DNA of 5,357 bases from Clostridiaceae bacterium (lineage in GTDB: Bacteria > Bacillota > Clostridia > Oscillospirales > Acutalibacteraceae): positions 1 to 5,357 of the forward strand of contig CAJGBX010000088.1 of assembly GCA_904501685.1 (NCBI GenBank), written 5' to 3'. The position numbers were made by a program, and so were the translations under genes. A model generated the notes under the pieces. That model was not told the DNA's origin and did no database searches. It worked only from the letters and a program-made list of their open reading frames with translations. Positions 1-4,914 of the stretch are shown here, in pieces (positions within the stretch are counted from its first letter, which is position 1; every line of letters begins with the position of its first letter).

Positions 1-471
1 ATTACCCTTTTCGTATCTTTGCTTGTAGATATTTTTACCGTCTTTAACCTCAACCTCAAGCCAGGAGGATAAAGCATTAACAACCGAGGCTCCTACACCA
101 TGAAGTCCGCCCGAAACCTTATAACCGTTTCCGCCGAACTTACCGCCTGCATGTAAAATAGTAAATACAACCGTTACGGTAGGGATGCCCTTTTGAGGAT
201 TTATACCAACCGGAATACCGCGTCCGTTATCGGTAACACGGATAATTCCGTCATCTAAAATTTCTACGGTTATTTTATCGCAATAGCCTGCTAACGCCTC
301 GTCAATTGAGTTATCTACAATTTCGTAAACCAAGTGATGAAGACCTCTTTCACCGGTCGAACCGATATACATACCGGGACGCTTTCTGACCGCTTCAAGT
401 CCTTCTAAAACCTGTATGGAATTTTCATCATAGCTTTCAGTAACGATAGGGGTTTTATTTTCGTTGCTCAT
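1..471 (-). CDS. gyrB: DNA gyrase subunit B, N-terminal 157 residues (3' end beyond window)
   Basis: GyrB is the ATPase subunit of DNA gyrase (A2B2), which introduces negative supercoils into cytoplasmic DNA and relieves tension ahead of forks. The open frame runs from ATG at 469-471 to the window edge without a stop, so only the first 157 residues are seen. They form most of the GHKL ATPase domain: 'RKRPGMYIG' near residues 29-37, the N-box 'EIVDN' at 50-54 (catalytic-base Glu and Mg-binding Asn), 'DNGRGIP' at 81-87, and the glycine-rich ATP lid with 'GGLHGVGASVVNALS' at 121-135. The start is supported by AAGGAG at 478-483, 6 nt upstream. The gene lies 23 nt after remB and is probably in the same operon. 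ParE has the same fold, but the position behind recF and remB favours GyrB. Confidence 0.97.
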   Translation of the reverse strand, partial: MSNENKTPIVTESYDENSIQVLEGLEAVRKRPGMYIGSTGERGLHHLVYEIVDNSIDEALAGYCDKITVEILDDGIIRVTDNGRGIPVGINPQKGIPTVTVVFTILHAGGKFGGNGYKVSGGLHGVGASVVNALSSWLEVEVKDGKNIYKQRYEKGN

Positions 472-477
472 TTTTTT

Positions 478-483
478 CTCCTT
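478..483 (-). promoter_or_regulatory. Shine-Dalgarno site of gyrB
   Basis: AAGGAG on the minus strand, 6 nt before the gyrB ATG and in the 23-nt gap after the remB stop. It is a near-consensus site, and it fixes the gyrB start because no other in-frame ATG lies nearby. Confidence 0.85.
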
Positions 484-494
484 ATTGCCTTAAA

Positions 495-761
495 TTATTC
501 AAAGAATAGTTTTTTGGATTTTGAACGTTTTTCCAAAGTCTGCGATGAAATCTGAGAAATATATATTTTCTGATTACCGTTTTCCTTTACAACAATAAAG
601 GATTTAGGTAATTCAAAAGAAACATTAACCGTTCTTTTTTGCTTTTCGGCTGAATTTAAGTATTCCCGCGATATTTTTGAAACTGTAGTTGTATCCATAT
701 CAAAAATTCCGACAATATCCTTAGTTTTAACAATAGTGTCCTGACCTAAATGTAAATACAT
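495..761 (-). CDS. remB: RemB-type DUF370 protein (extracellular matrix regulator family)
   Basis: An 88-residue cytoplasmic protein starting 'MYLHLGQDTIV', the typical opening of the DUF370/RemB family. The motif 'KDIVGIFDMDTTTVSKISREYL' region covers residues 14-35. In Bacillus subtilis the gene at this place between recF and gyrB is remB (yaaB), which together with RemA promotes biofilm-matrix gene expression. RemA is a small DNA-binding protein. Residues 38-70 look like beta strands ('KRTVNVSFELPKSFIVVKE', then 'KIYISQIS'), and the C-terminal tail is rich in Lys and Ser. There is no signal peptide or membrane segment. It starts 4 nt after recF, with its ribosome binding site inside recF. 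The family call is firm. A role in matrix control in this organism is inferred only from the Bacillus homologue. Confidence 0.9.
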   Translation of the reverse strand: MYLHLGQDTIVKTKDIVGIFDMDTTTVSKISREYLNSAEKQKRTVNVSFELPKSFIVVKENGNQKIYISQISSQTLEKRSKSKKLFFE

Positions 762-765
762 AAAA

Positions 766-1842
766 TCATCCTTCTATCAAGCAGCCGTTTTCAACGTGAA
801 AGACCTTACCCGACCTTAAATTTTCAAAATTTGCCACATCACAGCAGGTAATAAAAACCTGCCAATCCTTAATATGGTTCAAAATATAGTTTTGACGGGA
901 AATATCAAGCTCACTCATTACATCGTCAAGCAATGCTACCGGCGTTTTTCCGGTAATTTCACAAATAACTGCCGATTCTGCCAGCTTTAAACCTAACGCT
1001 GCCGAGCGTTTTTGACCCTGCGAGCCAAAGCTTCTGGCCTTAATACCGTTAATTTTAATATCAATATCATCACGGTGAGGTCCTACCGAGGTTGAAAGTG
1101 ATATCATATCCTCTTTTCTTGAGGCTTTTAAAGCATATAAGAAATCTTCCTTGTTTTCACCTGCTAATGTTTCATAACTTACCGAAATTTCCTCTTTTCC
1201 GTTTGAAAGACCTTTATAAATTTCAGGTAAATAGTTATTTATTTTTTCTAAATATGCTTTACGGTATTTTATAATACTGCTTCCTGTTTCGGCTAATTCA
1301 TTTTCAAAATCGACCATAAATTCTTCCATATTCGGATTGAATTTAAGGTTTTTTAAAATAGAATTTCTCTGCTCCAACGCTTTAATATATCTTTTTGAAA
1401 TACCGATATATGATGGATATAACTGACAGATTGCAGTATCCAAAAACCTACGACGGTTAACCGGACCGTCCTTGACAATATTCAAATCGTTCGGTGAAAA
1501 TACTATACAGTTTATTTTTCCTGCCAAGGCCGACGCATGCGGATATTCGACACCGTTAAGTACAGCGCTTCTGTTTTTACTGATTTTAACAGTACATTCC
1601 TGCTCTCTTTGTTGGTCTAAAAACGAAAGGTTTAAAACCGCCTGCTGACTGTTAAATCTAACAAGCTCGTTATCCTTAGCTCCGCGAAAGCTTTTTGCAC
1701 CGGTGAAGCACCATAAGGCTTCTAAAATATTAGTTTTTCCTTGGGCATTTTGTCCATAGATAATATTCATACCTTTATCAAAGGAAAATTCCTGTTTTTT
1801 TATGTTTCTGAAATTTTCAATTGACAAGCTCTTAAAAATCAT
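766..1842 (-). CDS. recF: DNA replication and repair protein RecF
   Basis: RecF is an SMC/ABC-like ATPase that, with RecO and RecR, loads RecA onto gapped DNA at stalled forks; it acts in the cytoplasm on the nucleoid. At 358 residues it is normal for the family. The start 'MIFKSLSIENFRNI' is typical. Walker A is 'GQNAQGKTN' at 30-38, the ABC-type signature 'SQGQKR' is at 274-279, and Walker B with the D-loop is 'PVALLDDVMSELD' at 301-313. The middle (about 100-250) is the lobe II insertion. The ATG overlaps the yaaA stop by one base (TAATG at 1840-1844), and a weak AAAGG lies at 1853-1857. All key residues are present and nothing looks broken. The gene ends 4 nt before remB. Confidence 0.98.
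   Translation of the reverse strand: MIFKSLSIENFRNIKKQEFSFDKGMNIIYGQNAQGKTNILEALWCFTGAKSFRGAKDNELVRFNSQQAVLNLSFLDQQREQECTVKISKNRSAVLNGVEYPHASALAGKINCIVFSPNDLNIVKDGPVNRRRFLDTAICQLYPSYIGISKRYIKALEQRNSILKNLKFNPNMEEFMVDFENELAETGSSIIKYRKAYLEKINNYLPEIYKGLSNGKEEISVSYETLAGENKEDFLYALKASRKEDMISLSTSVGPHRDDIDIKINGIKARSFGSQGQKRSAALGLKLAESAVICEITGKTPVALLDDVMSELDISRQNYILNHIKDWQVFITCCDVANFENLRSGKVFHVENGCLIEG
767..774 (-). promoter_or_regulatory. remB Shine-Dalgarno site embedded in the recF stop
   Basis: GAAGGATG on the minus strand supplies the ribosome binding site for remB, with its GAAGG core 8 nt from the ATG. It also encodes the last two recF codons and part of the TGA stop (766-768). Ribosomes finishing recF would sit on this site, so the two genes are probably translationally coupled. 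Confidence 0.75.
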
Positions 1843-2051
1843 TATCTTACAACCTTTACGGACTGGTTTTGAAATTCAACAATTTCTTCTCCGCGAAGCT
1901 TTTTACCGCGCATAGTGCAGACTTCGCCGTTAACCTTTACCAATCCGTCCTGAATTACAGCCTTTGCCATTCCGCCGGTACCTAAAAGACCTGCAAACTT
2001 CAAAAGGTCATCCAATCTTATATATTCGGTATGTATTTTAATTTCCTGCAT
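1842..2051 (-). CDS. yaaA: Small S4-domain RNA-binding protein, YaaA type (next to RecF)
   Basis: A 69-residue protein made almost entirely of one S4 RNA-binding domain. The alpha-L motif spans about residues 11-60: 'IRLDDLLKFAGLLGTGGMA' followed by 'GLVKVNGEV' and 'RGKKLRGEEIVEF'. The family is the S4-like protein found between dnaN and recF in many Bacillota. S4 domains bind structured RNA, often rRNA, but the target and job of this protein are not established. Its ATG overlaps the dnaN stop by one base (TAATG at 2049-2053), and GAAGG at 2059-2063 inside the dnaN end provides the ribosome binding site. It in turn overlaps recF by one base. Do not confuse it with the unrelated E. coli peroxide-stress protein also called YaaA. 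Confidence 0.92.
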   Translation of the reverse strand: MQEIKIHTEYIRLDDLLKFAGLLGTGGMAKAVIQDGLVKVNGEVCTMRGKKLRGEEIVEFQNQSVKVVR

Positions 2052-3157
2052 TATTCAGCCTTCAATCTCATGGGCATAACCATGTAAATAAAATCGTCAC
2101 CCTCAGTCGGTAACATAATTACCGATGAAAACGGACCGTTAAAGTTCATTGTAACCTCGTCACTGTCACAATTTTTCAGTGCGTCAAGCAAAAAGCGGTT
2201 GTTTATACCGATTTCAAAGCTTTCACCGGTAATTTCGGTTTTATAGGAATCGGTTGCACGGCCTAAAGCTGTAGCACAGGAAAAAACAATCTCATCATTT
2301 TCAATTCTGCATTTCATAGGAGTTTTCAGCTGGTCGTTAATAATCAGTGAAATTCTCTCAATAGTCGAAGCTATTTGCTTGGTATTTACCTTACACTGAG
2401 TTGAAAATGAATTGGGCATAATTCTTTTATAATCAATAAAATCACCCTCGATTTTACGGCTTACAATAGAATAACCGTCAACACTCATTGCAACGTGTCT
2501 GCGTCCGACAAAAAATTCAATATTTTCATCCTCTTCGGTAATAATTTTTACAACCTCACCGATAGTTTTAGCCGAAATTACAAAGGTCATAGGCTTACCT
2601 AATTTAATAGGCTGTTTTCTTACTGCCAATCGATAGCCGTCAACACCGATAATTTTGACATTATCCTCTTCAATTTCAAACAATAATCCCGTTAAAACCG
2701 GCTTTTGAGCGTCGGCCTGAGCTGTTGCAAAAATAGTTTGACGAACCATATCCTTTAAATTTTCGCAAGGGAAAACCAAGCGTTCACAATCGTCAACCGT
2801 CGGCATTTCAGGAAAATCGGATGCAGGCATTCCCATAACATCAAACATTGTCGAACCGCATTTAATTTTGCAAACTAAACGGTCGTTAACCTCAAATGAT
2901 ACGGTGTCACAGGTCATACTTCTTAAAATATCACCTAATAGCTTTGCTTTAAAAACAATACTACCTTCTTCAGCGCAGGTAATATCAATTGTTTTGGTCA
3001 TTCCTATTTCAAGGTTGTAGGCCATCATTTTTAAGCCGTCTTTAGTGGCATTCATATATATTCCCTCTAAAACGGGAAAAGTTGATTTGGTTGATATTGC
3101 ACGGGATAAATTCATAACTGCTTCGCATAATTTTTCACGGTTAACCAGAAATCTCAT
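2051..3157 (-). CDS. dnaN: DNA polymerase III beta subunit (sliding clamp)
   Basis: The beta clamp is a ring-shaped homodimer that tethers replicative polymerase and repair factors to DNA. At 368 residues it has the usual length, with three similar domains at about 1-125, 126-245 and 246-368. Family landmarks are 'FPVLEGI' at 27-33, 'KPVLTG' at 152-157, 'VDGYRLA' at 172-178 (part of the partner-binding pocket) and the C-terminal 'VMPMRL' at 360-365, here followed by three extra residues, KAE. The start is supported by AGGAAGGA at 3167-3174, 9 nt upstream. The 260-bp gap before it is the probable oriC. The stop codon shares one base with the yaaA start. Nothing is missing or disrupted. Confidence 0.98.
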   Translation of the reverse strand: MRFLVNREKLCEAVMNLSRAISTKSTFPVLEGIYMNATKDGLKMMAYNLEIGMTKTIDITCAEEGSIVFKAKLLGDILRSMTCDTVSFEVNDRLVCKIKCGSTMFDVMGMPASDFPEMPTVDDCERLVFPCENLKDMVRQTIFATAQADAQKPVLTGLLFEIEEDNVKIIGVDGYRLAVRKQPIKLGKPMTFVISAKTIGEVVKIITEEDENIEFFVGRRHVAMSVDGYSIVSRKIEGDFIDYKRIMPNSFSTQCKVNTKQIASTIERISLIINDQLKTPMKCRIENDEIVFSCATALGRATDSYKTEITGESFEIGINNRFLLDALKNCDSDEVTMNFNGPFSSVIMLPTEGDDFIYMVMPMRLKAE

Positions 3158-3166
3158 TTTTAAAAA

Positions 3167-3174
3167 TCCTTCCT
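3167..3174 (-). promoter_or_regulatory. Strong Shine-Dalgarno site of dnaN
   Basis: AGGAAGGA on the minus strand, 9 nt from the dnaN ATG. It is the strongest ribosome binding site in the window and confirms the start 'MRFLVNREKL'. It abuts the AT-rich stretch of the putative origin. Confidence 0.85.
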
Positions 3175-3194
3175 ATATATTTATTTTTATAAAA
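3174..3194. other. AT-rich candidate DNA unwinding element
   Basis: All 21 bases are A or T. The stretch lies between the trio array and the dnaN ribosome binding site. By analogy with the AT-rich DNA that flanks the trios in B. subtilis incC it is the likely first melting site. No melting calculation was made. Confidence 0.55.
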
Positions 3195-3209
3195 TAGTAG
3201 TAGTAGTAG
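3195..3209 (+). repeat. DnaA-trio array: five perfect tandem TAG triplets
   Basis: TAG repeated five times without a mismatch on the plus strand (CTA on the strand that encodes dnaA and dnaN). DnaA-trios, 3'-GAT-5' or 3'-AAT-5', are the single-strand binding sites on which DnaA forms a filament to open B. subtilis oriC. Here they lie one base from a box-like 9-mer (3211-3219) on one side and directly against AT-rich DNA on the other. Strand and polarity are as in B. subtilis. Function is inferred from this position; a chance microsatellite is the alternative. Confidence 0.75.
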
Positions 3210-3210
3210 G

Positions 3211-3219
3211 TGTTGTTAA
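3211..3219 (-). promoter_or_regulatory. Degenerate DnaA-box-like site next to the trio array
   Basis: TTAACAACA on the minus strand matches TTATCCACA at seven of nine bases and points into the trio array, one base away. The same 9-mer occurs again at 3349-3357 in the same orientation. A box beside the trios is what the B. subtilis model needs to guide DnaA onto single-stranded DNA, but the match itself is weak. Confidence 0.4.
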
Positions 3220-3231
3220 AAAGTATGAAAA

Positions 3232-3252
3232 CCTTTTAAAACCCTTTTAAAA
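3232..3252. repeat. Tandem CCTTTTAAAA direct repeat, 11-bp period
   Basis: CCTTTTAAAA occurs at 3232-3241 and again at 3243-3252, one base apart, each with an internal TTTTAAAA palindrome. The 11-bp spacing puts both on nearly the same face of the helix. It lies within the AT-rich half of the putative origin. No function is known to me. Confidence 0.5.
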
Positions 3253-3285
3253 TAAAGAAAAAGTTATTAAAATTTTATTAACGAA

Positions 3286-3307
3286 TTATTAACAGCCCTG
3301 TTGATAA
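3286..3307. repeat. Inverted pair of DnaA-box-like 9-mers
   Basis: TTATTAACAG at 3286-3295 and CTGTTGATAA at 3298-3307 form an inverted repeat of 10 positions (nine Watson-Crick plus one G-T) around a CC centre. Each arm contains a 9-mer resembling a DnaA box: TTATTAACA on plus and TTATCAACA on minus. The 2-bp centre makes a hairpin strained and no U-tract follows on either strand, so a protein-binding site is likelier than a terminator. Confidence 0.5.
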
Positions 3308-3361
3308 AAAAACGAACAAAAATGCAACAAATTTTGGTGCTGTTTTGTTGTTGTTAAGTTG

Positions 3362-3370
3362 TGTTAATAA
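3362..3370 (-). promoter_or_regulatory. Degenerate DnaA-box-like site (TTATTAACA)
   Basis: Seven of nine bases match TTATCCACA. It has the same orientation as the strong box at 3370-3378 and shares its terminal base, so the two form a head-to-tail doublet. The same 9-mer recurs at 3286-3294 on the other strand. Confidence 0.4.
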
Positions 3371-3378
3371 GTGGATAA
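3370..3378 (-). promoter_or_regulatory. DnaA box (TTATCCACT)
   Basis: Eight of nine bases match the consensus TTATCCACA, with a T at the last position. It is the best DnaA box in the window and lies 40 bp past the dnaA stop. It points toward the trio and AT-rich DNA, and shares one base with a second box-like 9-mer at 3362-3370. Confidence 0.7.
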
Positions 3379-3379
3379 C

Positions 3380-3417
3380 TTTTGGTTGTTATGTTAACAT
3401 TGGTAAACCAACCGAAA
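3380..3417. repeat. Inverted repeat just after the dnaA stop
   Basis: Nine-base arms TTTTGGTTG (3380-3388) and CAACCGAAA (3409-3417) pair with one G-T and touch the dnaA stop codon. The 20-base interior contains the perfect palindrome ATGTTAACAT (3391-3400). No U-tract follows in the dnaA direction, so it is not a standard terminator. It could be an RNA stem at the end of dnaA or a protein site at the edge of the origin. Confidence 0.4.
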
Positions 3418-4722
3418 TCAGGTCCTTATATTCTTTAAAATATCCTCAATTAAGCACCTTTCCGACTCGTTTTCCTTAATTTTTTTCTTAATCTTTTCAA
3501 TGGTATAAAGTACGGTGGTATGGTCTTTATTGAACCTTTTGCCGATTTCGGTAGAGGAAAGCGACATTGCCTGACTTACGATATACATTGAAACCTGACG
3601 TGCATAGGCAATCTCAGCCTGCTTTTTTCTTGAATAAATATCATCAGCCGAGACGTTATAGGTTCTTGAAACCTCATCAACGATTCTTTCAACCGTAATC
3701 GGCTCGGGCAGAGTTTCGCTGACAACGTCACGTATGTATTTATTTACCATAGGCGGTGTCAATGTACTGGAATGTACCGTAACATAGGCCTTAAGCTTTT
3801 TAATAATACCCTCAAGCTGACGGATATTGGTTTTAATCTGCTCGGCAATGGCGTAAAGAATATCGTCACTGATGTTAAGGTCAAGCTGAATAGCCTTTTG
3901 CTTTAAAATACCCACTCTGGTCTCAAAATCCGGACTTTGAATATCGGCCATCATTCCGCTTTCCATACGGGAACGGATTCTGTCCTCCAAGGTTTTGATT
4001 TCCTTCGGCGGACGGTCAGAGGTTACGACAATCTGACGTTCGGGGTAAAGGGTGTTAAAGGTATTAAAAAACTCCTCCTGAGCCTGCTCCTTACCGGCAA
4101 TAAAATGAATATCGTCAATGAGCAAAACGTCTACCGTTCTGAAACGCTCATGAAAAAGGTCGGTAGTCTGGGTACGGATAGCCTGAATAAGCTCATTTGT
4201 AAACTGTTCACCGCGTAAAAACAAAACCTTTTTTTCCGGGAAATTAATTTCAATACTGTTCTTTATAGCCAACATTAAATGGGTTTTACCTACACCTGAA
4301 TTTCCGTATAAAAACAAGGGATTGTACTGATTAAGATACGGCTTTGCGGCAACCGCCTTTGCCGAGGCGTGCGCAATTTGGTTAGAAGGACCTACAACGA
4401 AATTGTCAAAGGTATAAACAATTTCACTGTTAAGCGAATCGGTAACGGATTTTTTCGGCTCGTCGGTTTGAACGACAATTTCTATTTTCATTGGCAATCC
4501 CGAAACCTCTTCACACGATTTTTCCAAAATGCTTTTATAATAGCCGTCAATAGATTTCTTTTTCCATTCGTTATTTGTGGCTAAGGTAACGGTTCCGTTT
4601 TCGGCCGAGACCGGAATTAAATCCAAAATCCAGGCATTCAGACCGACTTCGGAAATTTTCTGGTTATTTCGACAGTCTAAGATAATAAGTTCCCATAATT
4701 CTTTTAAGGAATTAATAGCCAT
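3418..4722 (-). CDS. dnaA: Chromosomal replication initiator protein DnaA
   Basis: DnaA binds DnaA boxes, forms an ATP-dependent filament and opens oriC so that helicase can load. At 434 residues it is slightly short, mainly through a brief linker (domain II, about 82-102). Domain I is at about 1-80. The AAA+ domain III has Walker A 'GNSGVGKT' (140-147), Walker B 'VLLIDDIHFI' (199-208), sensor 1 'VVTSD' (232-236), the arginine-finger region 'RIRSR' (248-252) and sensor 2 'NIRQLEG' (299-305). Domain IV has the DnaA signature, a helix-turn-helix with 'ARQVSMYIVSQAMSLS' and 'KDHTTVLYTIEKI' at about 374-411, which reads DnaA boxes. The usual 'RFEWGL' after the arginine finger is here 'RMESGM'. 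AAGGGG at 4734-4739, 11 nt upstream, supports the start. A sigma-A-type promoter lies about 105 nt upstream. Confidence 0.99.
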   Translation of the reverse strand: MAINSLKELWELIILDCRNNQKISEVGLNAWILDLIPVSAENGTVTLATNNEWKKKSIDGYYKSILEKSCEEVSGLPMKIEIVVQTDEPKKSVTDSLNSEIVYTFDNFVVGPSNQIAHASAKAVAAKPYLNQYNPLFLYGNSGVGKTHLMLAIKNSIEINFPEKKVLFLRGEQFTNELIQAIRTQTTDLFHERFRTVDVLLIDDIHFIAGKEQAQEEFFNTFNTLYPERQIVVTSDRPPKEIKTLEDRIRSRMESGMMADIQSPDFETRVGILKQKAIQLDLNISDDILYAIAEQIKTNIRQLEGIIKKLKAYVTVHSSTLTPPMVNKYIRDVVSETLPEPITVERIVDEVSRTYNVSADDIYSRKKQAEIAYARQVSMYIVSQAMSLSSTEIGKRFNKDHTTVLYTIEKIKKKIKENESERCLIEDILKNIRT

Positions 4723-4770
4723 TTTTAAATTTTCCCCTTACAATTTTTTGAAAAAACGTTTAATTTTTAA

Positions 4771-4779
4771 ATATTCACA
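4771..4779 (+). promoter_or_regulatory. DnaA-box-like site in the dnaA leader
   Basis: ATATTCACA matches the relaxed consensus TTATNCACA at all but the first base. It lies about 50 bp downstream of the predicted dnaA start site. Weaker relatives are ATATCAACA on minus at 4794-4802 and TTTTACACA on plus at 4909-4917. DnaA commonly represses its own gene through such sites, and many Bacillota have a box cluster upstream of dnaA as well as downstream. Confidence 0.4.
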
Positions 4780-4811
4780 GTCAAAAACCGACCTGTTGAT
4801 ATCTTGAAAAA

Positions 4812-4826
4812 GGTATACGTATATCC
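4812..4826. promoter_or_regulatory. Palindrome at the dnaA transcription start (possible operator)
   Basis: TATACGTATA (4814-4823) is a perfect 10-bp palindrome, flanked by GG and TCC so that the symmetry nearly continues. It lies immediately after the predicted start of the dnaA transcript, where a bound protein could block RNA polymerase. It does not resemble a DnaA box, and short AT-rich palindromes also occur by chance. Confidence 0.35.
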
Positions 4827-4833
4827 ATTTAAA

Positions 4834-4862
4834 ATTGTACCACAAATTCATATTTTTTTCAA
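4834..4862 (-). promoter_or_regulatory. Sigma-A-type promoter of dnaA
   Basis: On the minus strand, TTGAAA (4857-4862) and TACAAT (4834-4839) are separated by exactly 17 bp, each one or two bases from the housekeeping consensus. Transcription should start near 4826-4828, giving a leader of about 105 nt before dnaA. It lies between the terminator of the upstream gene and dnaA, as expected for the operon's own promoter. Confidence 0.75.
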
Positions 4863-4914
4863 GGAAAATTGTCCTAAAAAAACGTAATTTTTCAATAAAT
4901 TTAAACAGTTTTAC

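Larger units (their letters stand above)
3191..3219 (-). promoter_or_regulatory. Possible dnaN promoter overlapping the trio array
   Basis: TTAACA (3214-3219; five of six to TTGACA) and TATTTT (3191-3196; four of six to TATAAT) are separated by 17 bp. Transcription would start near 3184 and leave a short leader with the strong dnaN ribosome binding site. In such AT-rich DNA a match of this quality can arise by chance, so this is only a candidate. Confidence 0.25.
3158..3417. other. Putative chromosomal replication origin (oriC), dnaA-dnaN intergenic region
   Basis: This 260-bp non-coding gap is where Bacillota commonly carry the DnaA-box cluster and unwinding element. Read in the dnaA-to-dnaN direction it shows: a near-consensus DnaA box TTATCCACT (3370-3378); further box-like 9-mers at 3362-3370, 3349-3357, 3299-3307, 3286-3294 and 3211-3219; five CTA triplets, i.e. 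3'-GAT-5' DnaA-trios on the other strand (3195-3209); and an almost pure A/T stretch at 3174-3194 as the likely unwinding site. This order of boxes, trio and AT-rich DNA matches the B. subtilis incC design. Apart from the best box, the boxes are degenerate and rest on my reading by eye. No gene or RNA gene is visible here. Confidence 0.8.

Noticed and set aside
1092..1274. Plus-strand open frame inside recF
   Set aside because: It is antisense to a well-conserved gene, rich in Leu/Phe, and lacks any recognisable domain.
3298..3340. A promoter TTGTTG-17-TATCAA for dnaN in mid-origin
   Set aside because: Both boxes match the consensus poorly (three and four of six), and the -10 overlaps a DnaA-box-like site that explains the sequence better.
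3321..3350. Seven-base inverted repeat CAACAAA / TTTGTTG as a hairpin or terminator
   Set aside because: The stem is short and AT-rich with a 12-nt loop and no U-tract; it is likely by chance in this TTG-rich stretch.
3158..3417. A riboswitch, small RNA, CRISPR array or new gene in the dnaN-dnaA gap
   Set aside because: There is no coding frame of useful length, no spaced repeats of CRISPR size and no terminator; origin elements account for most of the pattern.
3937..4807. Three plus-strand open frames (3937-4218, 4369-4584, 4577-4807) antisense to dnaA
   Set aside because: They mirror DnaA codons on the other strand, or cover the dnaA promoter and leader, and show no motif.
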